Shown piece by piece: positions 1 through 6,063 of a DNA stretch of 7,352 bases; position 1 is the stretch's first letter; the number at the start of each line of letters is the position of its first letter. A program made the position numbers and the translations under genes. Location: the NCBI GenBank assembly GCA_944387755.1, contig CALXGC010000060.1, forward strand, positions 1 to 7,352. Direction: 5' to 3'. The notes below the pieces were generated by a model. The model ran no database searches, was not told where the DNA came from, and was given only the letters and a program-made list of their open reading frames with translations. The stretch comes from an uncultured Oscillospiraceae bacterium (GTDB lineage Bacteria; Bacillota_A; Clostridia; Oscillospirales; Oscillospiraceae).

Positions 1-23
1 AGAGCACGCTTCAGGTTTCTCAT
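1..23 (-). CDS. Start of a gene running off the left edge, possibly an SLH-domain S-layer protein
   Basis: Only seven complete codons are visible (MRNLKRA). The start is well supported: an AGGAGG ribosome site at 32-37 lies 8 bases upstream of the ATG at 21-23. The basic N-terminus MRNLKRA is what I recall from the signal peptides of SLH-domain S-layer proteins in Oscillospiraceae, which fits the SLH gene elsewhere in this window. That identity is recall from a very short stretch, so it is a suggestion. The gene is separated from the acyltransferase operon by a strong terminator and therefore probably has its own promoter within 24-243, although I could not find a convincing one. Confidence 0.65.
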
Positions 24-243
24 TGGAAATTCCTCCTTTTATTATTCAGGTTCAGGATAGTTTTCTGGCAATTCCATGCAGTTTCTTGCATATTCTGCGC
101 CTTTCTGTATGGCTATGACGGCATAACGCTCCTTACAATGGCAAAATTATTTGAAAAAACGAAGAAAATTTTGGAAAACAGAATGTTCCAGGCAGATAAA
201 ATGCCTCTGGTAGACCCATGGTAGACCACGCTGAAAAAAGGGC
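24..243 (-). other. Leader region of the left-edge gene, no gene recognised
   Basis: The gene-free stretch between the DHHW stop codon and the left-edge start spans 24-342. This part of it is clearly richer in A and T than its surroundings. It contains the AGGAGG site at 32-37 and one pair of the 9-base direct repeats at 208-227. An AATAAT hexamer at 146-151 on the minus strand could be a -10 element, but no acceptable -35 lies at 16-18 bases. A minus frame from 45 to 146 is open but has no usable start codon. The rest of the gap holds the terminator and the second repeat pair, listed separately. Confidence 0.5.
208..227. repeat. Direct repeat pair 1 (tggtagacc x2)
   Basis: Two exact copies of tggtagacc at 208-216 and 219-227, 11 bases apart start to start. 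An identical pair with the same 11-base pitch occurs at 296-315, on the other side of the terminator hairpin. The start positions 208, 219, 296 and 307 all differ by multiples of 11. Paired 9-base direct repeats with an 11-base pitch suggest a protein binding site, for example integrase arm-type sites or a winged-helix regulator. No function is proven. Confidence 0.7.
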
Positions 244-288
244 GAAAAAAATTCCCCGCAAACCCTTGAACGGCAAGGGTTTGCGGGG
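244..288 (-). terminator. Intrinsic terminator of the lipoprotein-MBOAT-DHHW operon
   Basis: A perfect 14-bp inverted repeat (254-267 with 275-288) encloses a 7-base loop (268-274, gaacggc). Read on the minus strand, the stem is followed by AA and then seven Ts (complement of 245-251). This is a textbook Rho-independent terminator, 54 bases after the DHHW stop codon. On the plus strand the stem is not followed by a T run, so it should act mainly on minus-strand transcripts. The same inverted repeat is the centre of the attachment-site-like arrangement described in the findings. Confidence 0.9.
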
Positions 289-295
289 GTATCTG

Positions 296-315
296 TGGTA
301 GACCGCTGGTAGACC
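296..315. repeat. Direct repeat pair 2 (tggtagacc x2)
   Basis: Two exact copies of tggtagacc at 296-304 and 307-315, with the same orientation and 11-base pitch as the pair at 208-227. The pair lies between the DHHW stop codon and the terminator hairpin and is therefore transcribed with the operon. The coding content and the terminator do not explain it. Confidence 0.7.
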
Positions 316-342
316 GGCATAAAATCCGGCCGGAACGGGCTC

Positions 343-1467
343 TTATTGTCCCAGGACAAACAGGTTATTTCCCTTTTCAGTGAAGTTGGAAATGCTGTAG
401 AGCACAACCACCGCGTCGATTTCGTTTTGGACCACATAGTCCTTCACGCTGGTCAGGTTATACCGGGGGTCAAACAGGTGAATCTCCGAAAAGCTCTGGG
501 TCAGGAAGGGGGCCAGGCTGTCGGAGTACGAATCCCGAATCACCAAGAGCTTCGGCGCGCCGGTCTGTTCCGTCTCAATGACGCACAGGGGCTTATTTCC
601 CCCCAGGAAGGAGGAGTACTTGTCCTTCTCCCCCAAAAAGCTGTCCACATAGAGGCTTCCCGGCTCCGGCTCGCCGTTGGGATAGGCGGTGACAACAACG
701 CCTTCGCCGGAGATATACCGGTCGATATGGTCGGGGGGCAGCCACCGCACGCCGGAGGTGGAGTAGAGGGTGCCGTAAAAATCCTCGGACACGGTGACTT
801 TCCGGCTCTCGTCCAGGGGAACGGCCTCCAGCCCCATGGCGTCCATCAGGGCGGCATAGCCGTAGTAGGCGCCCAGGCTGGTCCAGTGGTGGTCGGTGCG
901 GTAGTAGAGGTCCTCGTCCTTGTGCTGAGCCAGGGCGGAGTACAGATCTATGGTATGGGTCTGGACCGCGCTGTACAGCCCGTCAATGATGGCCTTCTCA
1001 TCGGCGGTAGGGGCCCCGGCGGGGAGCCGGTCCGCCCAGACGGCGGCGGAGGAGGGAATAATTCCGAAGTAGACGGGCACGTCCACGTTGTCCACCAGGG
1101 CGTTGACATAGCCGGCGTTCTGATCCAGCAGCCCCTGGTCCGGCTGGTCCAGACGGCTGATGAGGGTATCCTCTTTTCCAAAATAGACCCCGTTGTTCTC
1201 CTGCTTGCCGGTAAGGCGCTCGCTCCAGGCTTTTAAGGCCACCCAGAAGTCCCGACCGATAATCTGGTCATTGACATAGTCCTCGGCGTCCTCCATAAAT
1301 TTGCCGGAAGATATATTTTCCAGCGAAAGCTTGGGCGCCTGGGCCAGATTCCGGTTCTCCACCGGAGAAAACGTCCTGTCCGGCAGAATCAGGCTGCCCA
1401 GGAAGATGCCTCCGATGAACAGGCAGAAGAGGACCGTGAGAAGCAGGTTGAATTTATGCGGCTTCAT
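343..1467 (-). CDS. DHHW family protein (AlgX/AlgJ/DltD-like partner of a surface O-acyltransferase)
   Basis: A 374-residue protein with an N-terminal membrane anchor or uncleaved signal at about residues 8-28, followed by an extracytoplasmic domain. A conserved-looking ENRNLAQAP segment (37-44) leads in. The family-naming DHHW motif is at 192-195 within YYRTDHHWTSLGAY, and an IRDSYSDS segment at 310-317 looks like the GDS-type serine motif of SGNH-like acyl-transfer proteins. Asp192, His194 and Ser313 are plausible catalytic residues by analogy with AlgJ and AlgX; this is inferred. In related systems the MBOAT protein passes an acyl group across the membrane and the SGNH-like partner places it on the polymer. 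I chose the ATG at 1465-1467 because a perfect AAAGGAGG lies 7 bases upstream and the hydrophobic segment follows at once. An upstream in-frame ATG would add 29 residues lying inside the MBOAT gene. It is the last gene of the operon. Confidence 0.9.
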   Translation of the reverse strand: MKPHKFNLLLTVLFCLFIGGIFLGSLILPDRTFSPVENRNLAQAPKLSLENISSGKFMEDAEDYVNDQIIGRDFWVALKAWSERLTGKQENNGVYFGKEDTLISRLDQPDQGLLDQNAGYVNALVDNVDVPVYFGIIPSSAAVWADRLPAGAPTADEKAIIDGLYSAVQTHTIDLYSALAQHKDEDLYYRTDHHWTSLGAYYGYAALMDAMGLEAVPLDESRKVTVSEDFYGTLYSTSGVRWLPPDHIDRYISGEGVVVTAYPNGEPEPGSLYVDSFLGEKDKYSSFLGGNKPLCVIETEQTGAPKLLVIRDSYSDSLAPFLTQSFSEIHLFDPRYNLTSVKDYVVQNEIDAVVVLYSISNFTEKGNNLFVLGQ

Positions 1468-1474
1468 TGTGAAT

Positions 1475-1482
1475 CCTCCTTT
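1475..1482 (-). promoter_or_regulatory. Ribosome site of the DHHW gene overlapping the MBOAT stop codon
   Basis: On the minus strand AAAGGAGG begins within the TAA stop codon (1481-1483) of the MBOAT gene and lies 7 bases before the DHHW ATG. Ribosomes finishing MBOAT end directly on the next ribosome site. This favours translational coupling and balanced amounts of the two proteins, and it fixes the DHHW start. Confidence 0.85.
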
Positions 1483-2884
1483 AAAAGCGGAAATACAGGA
1501 AGGGGTTATAGGTGCCGTCCACCAGATAGCCGCTGCACACCACAAGCCCGGCAATCACCAGAACGGCGCACACCCCCTGGGCGGCCTTCACCGGCAGCCT
1601 GGCATAGACAGCCCGGCCCATGTTGGTGGAAGCAGCGGCGGCAACGCACAGAATGGGCAGATAGCTGACGAGGTAGTACCCAAAGGCCCCGTCCGCCAGA
1701 GCCGCGCCTTCCAGTCCGAACATGACCCGCAGATAGCCGCCCAGATGGGTGAAATCCTCCAGGGCAAAGATAGTCCAGCTCACCAGGACGAAGAACAGGG
1801 TGTACACATGCTGAAGCGCTCTGGGCAGCTTGCTCAGCCGCCTGCCCAGCCACAGCTTCTCCAGCAGAAGCAGCACAAAGAAGTACAGGCCCCAGATGAC
1901 ATAGTTCCAGCTTGCCCCGTGCCAGATGCCGGTGGCGGCCCACACCACAAACAGGTTGAACACCCACCGGGGTTTTGAGCACCGGTTGCCCCCCAGAGGG
2001 ATATAGAGGTACTCCCGGAACCAGGTGGACAGGGAGATGTGCCACCGCCGCCAGAACTCGGTGATGCTCCGGGCGATATAGGGGTGGTCGAAGTTGGGCA
2101 GAAACTCAAAGCCCAGCATCCGCCCCAGGCCCACCGCCATGTCGGAGTAGCCGGAGAAGTCGAAGTAGATCTGGAACATGAAGGCCAGCACTCCCAGCCA
2201 GGCCCCGGCCACCGTCAGGTCCCCCACAGCCATGGCCTTATAGCTGTCCCACAGCATTCCCACGTTGTTGGCGATGAGAATTTTCTTGCCCAGGCCAATC
2301 ATAAACATCTGCACGCCGGAGCCGAACTTGTCGATGGAGGTGTCCCGCCGGTCAATCTGGTCCCCCAGATCCTTGTACTTGATAATCGGCCCGGCGATGA
2401 GCTGGGGAAAGAGGGTGACAAAGGTGCCGAAGTTGATGATGCTCTGCTGGGCGCGGGTGTCTCCCCGGTACACGTCGATGGTGTAGCTCATAGTCTGGAA
2501 GGTGTAGAAGGAGATGCCGATGGGCAGGTGGATGCCCAGCACCGGCATAAAGGTCAGGCCCACGGCCTGAAGGGACGTGGCCAGGAAGTCCCAGTACTTG
2601 AAGAACAGCAGAAGCAGCAGGTTGAAGAACATGGAGGAGGCCACCGCCAGCTTGGCGTATTTAAGCTGTCCTTTTCCCTTAAAATGCTCCACCAGCAGGC
2701 CGTGGGTGAAGTCGATGGCGGTGGAGAGGAACATAATGGCCACATAGTCCTGCTCCCCCCAGTAGTAGAAGAGCAGAGAGGCGGCCAGAATCACCACATT
2801 GCGCAGCGCTCTGGGCACAAGATAATAGACCAGCAGCGTCAAAACCAGGAAATAGAACAGGAAAACGGGGGTGGAAAAGACCAT
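1481..2884 (-). CDS. MBOAT family membrane-bound O-acyltransferase (AlgI/PatA/DltB-like)
   Basis: A 467-residue polytopic membrane protein, the usual length for AlgI-type MBOAT enzymes (about 460-520). It carries the family landmarks in order: LPIGISFYTFQTMSY (120-134), PQLIAGPI (160-167), YFDFSGYSDMAVGLGRMLGF (240-259, exact 20 residues), the TEFWRRWHISLSTWFREYLY block (275-294) and the GIWHGASWNYVIWG block (319-332). His322 in the last block corresponds to the catalytic MBOAT histidine, and His282 is the second conserved histidine. The family moves acyl groups, often acetyl, from a cytoplasmic donor to a polymer on the outer face. The actual substrate cannot be read from the sequence; a cell wall or capsule polymer is most likely given the DHHW partner. 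The ATG at 2882-2884 follows AAGGAGG closely. The gene sits 66 bases after the lipoprotein gene and 13 bases before DHHW. Confidence 0.95.
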   Translation of the reverse strand: MVFSTPVFLFYFLVLTLLVYYLVPRALRNVVILAASLLFYYWGEQDYVAIMFLSTAIDFTHGLLVEHFKGKGQLKYAKLAVASSMFFNLLLLLFFKYWDFLATSLQAVGLTFMPVLGIHLPIGISFYTFQTMSYTIDVYRGDTRAQQSIINFGTFVTLFPQLIAGPIIKYKDLGDQIDRRDTSIDKFGSGVQMFMIGLGKKILIANNVGMLWDSYKAMAVGDLTVAGAWLGVLAFMFQIYFDFSGYSDMAVGLGRMLGFEFLPNFDHPYIARSITEFWRRWHISLSTWFREYLYIPLGGNRCSKPRWVFNLFVVWAATGIWHGASWNYVIWGLYFFVLLLLEKLWLGRRLSKLPRALQHVYTLFFVLVSWTIFALEDFTHLGGYLRVMFGLEGAALADGAFGYYLVSYLPILCVAAAASTNMGRAVYARLPVKAAQGVCAVLVIAGLVVCSGYLVDGTYNPFLYFRF

Positions 2885-2915
2885 GGGGCGTCCTCCTTAT
2901 GGATGGAATGGGAAA

Positions 2916-2936
2916 GCGGCGGGCCGTGCCCGCCGC
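2916..2936 (-). other. GC hairpin between the lipoprotein and MBOAT genes
   Basis: A perfect 9-bp inverted repeat (2916-2924 with 2928-2936) encloses a 3-base loop, 14 bases after the lipoprotein stop codon. On the minus strand only three Ts follow, so it is at best a leaky terminator. It may reduce expression of the downstream genes or protect the upstream mRNA end. It resembles the GC hairpin at 6064-6083 in composition and placement. Confidence 0.6.
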
Positions 2937-2950
2937 CCTCCGCTCGTGTG

Positions 2951-3931
2951 TTAAAACAGGGCGTTGAAGTCGCTGACGATGGCGTCGCAGTCCGGGTGGA
3001 CAATCAGCATCACATAGCTGCCGTTGGAGACAATGCGGGAGGTGTTCTGCCACACGTCGATGGCGCTGGGGTACCAGGCGCCGCCCTCCACCTGGGCGTC
3101 CACCCGGGCCTGGAGAATCTCCTTCACCGCGTCCACGTCGCCGCTGTCTGTCACCTCCACCAGGACAATCTCGCTGGTGTTCATGGTCATCATGTTGATG
3201 TAGGGCAGGCACTGCTGGGTGTCGATGTCAAACAGGCCAGGATAAACCCCCTCAGCCAGGGCGGCGTCGGCCAGAGAGAGCATCCCGAACTCATAGCTGC
3301 TGGTGACAGTGGTATAGAAGGCGGACAGGTCCACCTGAGAGGCGGCGGGGGCGTCTGTCTCCGGCTGGTCCGGCGTCTCCGGGGCGCTGGAGCTGCCGGA
3401 GCTGCTGGAGCTGCTGGAGCTGCCGGAGCCGGTGGAGGGGGCCTCCTCCCAGCGGCAGCGGACCACGCAGACGGCGGTCAAATCGCCGGCGGCGGCGGTA
3501 ATTTTGGCGGTACCGGGGGCCACGGCCGTCACCTTGCCGTTCTCATCCACCGTGGCCACAGAGGGATTGCCGGAGGTAAACGTCACCTTCTGGCCGGCAG
3601 GAGACGTTTCGGCCTTCAGGGTATAGCTGGAACCGGCGGAAAACAGGGTAAAATCAGAGGAACTCAGGGACAGGGAGGCCTCCGCCTGGGGCTCCTCCAC
3701 CGGCTTCTCCTGAGAGACGTCGGGCTCCTGGGAGGCGTCAGGCTCCTGAGAAACGTCAGGCTCCTGAGACACGTCGGGCACAGAGGCGTCCGGCTGGGAC
3801 TGGTCCTCCTGGCTGGAGGAGACGCTGTTGTCCGGCTGGGAGGATCCCGTTTCGTTTCCGCCGCATCCGGCGAGGAGAGAGACAGACAGGGCCAGCGCCA
3901 GCAGCAGGGCATAGGTGCGGTGCTTCATCAT
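2951..3931 (-). CDS. Lipoprotein with a Big_2 Ig-like domain and C-terminal DUF4358
   Basis: A 326-residue exported lipoprotein. The signal peptide ends in the lipobox LAGC, with Cys23 as the expected lipidated residue. Then come a low-complexity region with a hexapeptide repeat [VA]SQEPD (54-76), a bacterial Ig-like fold of Big_2 type (about 86-158, with the FTSGNPSVATVDENGKVTAV pattern), a serine-rich linker (166-182) and a C-terminal DUF4358 domain (about 200-326, with EGVYPGLFDID, NTSEIVLVEV, and SNGSYVMLIVH). The function of DUF4358 is not established. As first gene of a MBOAT-DHHW operon, a role as a surface-anchored accessory or polymer-binding part of the acylation machinery is plausible, but inferred. 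Four cysteines beyond the lipobox (155, 159, 239, 315) could form disulfides. Two ATGs are adjacent (3929-3931 and 3926-3928). I took the first, 9 bases after AAAGGAG; the second is also possible. Confidence 0.88.
   Translation of the reverse strand: MMKHRTYALLLALALSVSLLAGCGGNETGSSQPDNSVSSSQEDQSQPDASVPDVSQEPDVSQEPDASQEPDVSQEKPVEEPQAEASLSLSSSDFTLFSAGSSYTLKAETSPAGQKVTFTSGNPSVATVDENGKVTAVAPGTAKITAAAGDLTAVCVVRCRWEEAPSTGSGSSSSSSSSGSSSAPETPDQPETDAPAASQVDLSAFYTTVTSSYEFGMLSLADAALAEGVYPGLFDIDTQQCLPYINMMTMNTSEIVLVEVTDSGDVDAVKEILQARVDAQVEGGAWYPSAIDVWQNTSRIVSNGSYVMLIVHPDCDAIVSDFNALF
3386..3436 (-). repeat. Serine-linker 9-base repeat tract
   Basis: A run of near-identical 9-base units of the form gctggagct/gccggagct encodes the Ser-rich linker (residues 166-182) between the Big_2 and DUF4358 domains. 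Such tracts change length easily by slippage in multiples of three, so the linker length probably differs among strains. Confidence 0.7.
3704..3772 (-). repeat. 18-base tandem repeat encoding [VA]SQEPD
   Basis: Nearly four copies of an 18-base unit encode the hexapeptide [VA]SQEPD (residues 54-76) in the lipoprotein. The units differ by a few bases, mostly at silent positions. The product is a proline-rich acidic spacer that should hold the Ig-like domain away from the lipid anchor. Copy number may vary between strains. Confidence 0.8.
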
Positions 3932-4038
3932 GGTTCAAAACTCCTTTTGTCGCATTTTGCGGATTCACTCAGCTTGGACGGCAAAGGAGCGGAAAAGTTC
4001 CCCCTGTAGAAGCAATTCGGCGCAGTCCCTAAAAACCG

Positions 4039-4052
4039 CCTGAAATTTCAGG
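4039..4052. promoter_or_regulatory. 14-bp palindrome near the operon transcription start (possible operator)
   Basis: The perfect palindrome cctgaaatttcagg lies 14-27 bases downstream of the -10 element, at roughly +8 to +21 of the expected transcript. That is a usual place for a repressor operator. In RNA it could form only a weak 5-bp stem with an AAUU loop, followed by CGG and five Us, so a weak attenuator is the alternative. No regulator is encoded in the window. Confidence 0.5.
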
Positions 4053-4065
4053 GGAAATCCGCATT

Positions 4066-4094
4066 ATTATACCAAGCTTTTTCCGCAATTACCA
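4066..4094 (-). promoter_or_regulatory. Extended -10 promoter of the lipoprotein-MBOAT-DHHW operon
   Basis: On the minus strand a perfect TATAAT (4066-4071) is preceded by TGG (4072-4074), giving the extended -10 form TGnTATAAT. The hexamer 17 bases further upstream (4089-4094, TGGTAA) matches TTGACA at only three positions, as is common for extended -10 promoters. Transcription should start near 4059-4061, leaving a leader of about 130 bases before the lipoprotein start. The promoter lies just beyond the terminator of the SLH gene. Confidence 0.75.
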
Positions 4095-4117
4095 CCCCGC
4101 CGCCGAAAAAATTTACG

Positions 4118-4157
4118 AAAAAGAAATCCGGCGCGGAGCGTACCCCACGCCGGATTT
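4118..4157 (-). terminator. Intrinsic terminator after the SLH gene
   Basis: A perfect 10-bp stem (4124-4133 with 4148-4157) with a 14-base loop begins 2 bases after the SLH stop codon. On the minus strand it is followed by C and five Ts (complement of 4118-4122). This separates the ABC permease-SLH transcript from the acyltransferase operon. Confidence 0.88.
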
Positions 4158-4159
4158 TC

Positions 4160-6028
4160 TCAGTTTTTGGGATCTGCCACAATGATCCGAATTCGCCCGC
4201 CGGCGGAGCATCCGAAGCTGTCGTACCAGCCCGTCAGCTTATAGTTGTCCGCGTCAATCTCCGACAGGGCGGCGGCGTAGTAGCCGGTGCTTCCGCTGCC
4301 CCGGAGGAGGACCTGGACGTCCTCCGCAACGTCATAGGTCTTGTCTCCCGACTTTGCGCTGAGGGTGCTCAGGCCGGTGAGGGTCACGTCCTCCAGCTGG
4401 CGGATGGTCTTCAGGGAGCCGTCCTCATAGATCAGGGCTGCGCCGCCGGTTTTGACGGGATAGGCCACCGAGCCGCTGATGGTATGCCGCTCCCCGTCCT
4501 GGAAATATGTATAGGAGCCGGACACGCTGGTACCGGTGGAATTGCGCTCCGCGGAGGAGATGTATACATAGTCATAGGTGTCCCCCGTCACCCCGCTCAA
4601 AATCAGACGGTCGATGTCCCCGGCGCTGTCCAGGGTGTAGCAGAGCACATCGCCGCTGTCCAGCCGCTCCCCAGCCAGCCGGGAGGGGTAGATGCGGGCG
4701 TAGCCCCCCTCCCCGTCGGTATCCAGAATTTCCACGTTCCCGGCAAACTGATAGCCGGCAAAGGAGGAGCCGTCGCCGCTGACTGTGCCGGTCAGGCTCT
4801 TTTTCTGCATGGACTGGATGGATGTGCCGGAGCTGTCCACTGTGACGGACACCAGGCGGCCCACGGAGTAGGTCCCGGCGCTGGTATAGAAGGTGCGCAC
4901 CACGCCGTCGGAGCAGGCCACCTGGGTCTCCGTCTGGAGGGAGACGGTCTCAGAGCTGCTGGTGGCGGCGCTGGAGGACCCCTTCTGGCTGGAGAGGACG
5001 GTGCCGTAATAGACCGTCTCCCCGCCGGCGAGGGACACCACGTCCACCACCTCGCCGTTCATCCCCAGCAGCAGCGTCACCAGGTCGCCCTGAGAGAACG
5101 CCCCCTGGCTGGAGCACTGATAGACGGCGTCGGAGGTGCCCAGCTGGTACTCGCTGCCCGCCACAGTGACGGAGGTGGGGGCGGCGGAGCTGGGGGAGAC
5201 GGCGGTGAGGGTGCCGCTCACCCGGTCGCTGTACACCCAGACGGTGCGCAGGTTTTCATTGTAGTAGTACACGTCGTACTGCTGCACCGCCGTCAGGCTG
5301 GAGACCGCTCCGTTGCGGTAGATGGTGGCGCCGGAGGCGGAGAAGGGCAGGGACATGCCGCCGCTGGCTGCGGCGATATAGGGCCCCTTGGTGCCGGCTG
5401 AGACCAGGGCAGAGTAGTCCACTTCCCCGTTGGTGACGGTGTAGCCCAGGGTGGTTCCGTACACCGTCCCGCCGCTTCCGTCGCTCACCAGCAGGTTATA
5501 GAAGAGCGTCGCGCAGTCCTGCCGGGTGAGAATCTGTCCCTGGACGGCGCTCAGGTCGTCCCGCAGGCCCACCGAGGCGGCCTTGGTGAGCTGGGCGGAG
5601 GGGTAGGCGCCCGCCAGAGAGCTGGAGTCATAGCCCAGCAGCTTCAGCAGGGCGGCGCAGGCCTCCTCCAGAGTAATCTGGTTTTCGGGACGGAAGGTGC
5701 CGTCCACATAGCCGCTCATCCACCCCTGCTCCACCGCCAGCTGGATGTACTGGCTGGCCCAGTGGCTGCTCTTCACGTCCCTGAACAGGGAGACGCCGCT
5801 CCCTGTCCCCGCGGTGTCTTTATAGGGGGAGGCCGCCGTCATCATGGTGACGAACTCCGCTCTGGTGACGGGGGCGGAGAGGTTCAGGCTGCCGGAGCCG
5901 TCCCCGGTGAGGATTCCCAAAGCCTGCACCGCCTCCACCGCCGTGGCGGAGCCGGCCGCCCCCGCCGGAAGGAACAGAGAGGCCGCCAGGCTCAGGGCCA
6001 GCAGCGTATTCAAAATCGGTCGTTTCAT
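4160..6028 (-). CDS. Secreted SLH-domain protein with a repetitive beta-rich C-terminal region
   Basis: A 622-residue exported protein. It starts with a classical signal peptide (MKRPILNTLL, hydrophobic core, PAGA/AGS cleavage region near 23-26). Three SLH segments follow at about 27-67, 82-134 and 147-182. The second is the clearest (FRDVKSSHWASQYIQLAVEQ). The TRAE-type motifs are TRAE (55-58), TLEE (119-122) and TRQD (168-171); the first is canonical and the others degenerate. SLH trimers normally anchor proteins to the secondary cell wall polymer. The remaining 430 residues are Gly/Ser/Thr/Val/Tyr-rich with a loose repeat of about 65-75 residues (YD at 251, GD at 314, GR at 390, GD at 459, each followed by a hydrophobic strand and an SG- or GT-type turn). 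I recognise no enzymatic motif there. The start at 6026-6028 is chosen for AAAGGAG 10 bases upstream and the signal peptide; the frame is open much further upstream but only through the permease gene. Confidence 0.9.
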   Translation of the reverse strand: MKRPILNTLLALSLAASLFLPAGAAGSATAVEAVQALGILTGDGSGSLNLSAPVTRAEFVTMMTAASPYKDTAGTGSGVSLFRDVKSSHWASQYIQLAVEQGWMSGYVDGTFRPENQITLEEACAALLKLLGYDSSSLAGAYPSAQLTKAASVGLRDDLSAVQGQILTRQDCATLFYNLLVSDGSGGTVYGTTLGYTVTNGEVDYSALVSAGTKGPYIAAASGGMSLPFSASGATIYRNGAVSSLTAVQQYDVYYYNENLRTVWVYSDRVSGTLTAVSPSSAAPTSVTVAGSEYQLGTSDAVYQCSSQGAFSQGDLVTLLLGMNGEVVDVVSLAGGETVYYGTVLSSQKGSSSAATSSSETVSLQTETQVACSDGVVRTFYTSAGTYSVGRLVSVTVDSSGTSIQSMQKKSLTGTVSGDGSSFAGYQFAGNVEILDTDGEGGYARIYPSRLAGERLDSGDVLCYTLDSAGDIDRLILSGVTGDTYDYVYISSAERNSTGTSVSGSYTYFQDGERHTISGSVAYPVKTGGAALIYEDGSLKTIRQLEDVTLTGLSTLSAKSGDKTYDVAEDVQVLLRGSGSTGYYAAALSEIDADNYKLTGWYDSFGCSAGGRIRIIVADPKN

Positions 6029-6063
6029 AAATATGCGACTCCTTTGCGTCCATTTTGTGGTAG

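Noticed and set aside
41..71. TTGCCA (66-71) with AATAAT (41-46) as a promoter for the left-edge gene
   Set aside because: The spacing is 19 bases, and the transcript would start inside or after the AGGAGG ribosome site, leaving it unusable.
45..146. Minus-strand frame ending at 42-44 that reads like a protein C-terminus (ending MELPENYPEPE)
   Set aside because: It is open for only 34 codons, bounded by a stop upstream, and has no start codon with a ribosome site that would give more than 11 residues. A remnant of a lost gene is possible but chance is enough to explain it.
346..1236. Plus-strand open frame of 296 codons opposite the DHHW gene
   Set aside because: It is antisense to a gene with DHHW and serine motifs and a perfect ribosome site, and its own product shows no domain.
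3386..3772. The repeat tracts as a CRISPR array
   Set aside because: The units are 9 and 18 bases, directly adjacent without spacers, and in frame inside a coding sequence.
3929..3949. A six-codon leader frame (ATG CGA CAA...) ending just before the lipoprotein ATG
   Set aside because: It contains the ribosome site of the lipoprotein within its own coding bases and has no ribosome site of its own. It is not supported as a leader peptide.
2039..4009. A very long open frame on the plus strand (656 codons) opposite the lipoprotein and MBOAT genes
   Set aside because: It is antisense to two genes with clear family motifs, its product is a low-complexity Gly/His/Gln/Val-rich sequence, and there is no proper ribosome site. 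It is a product of GC-biased codons.
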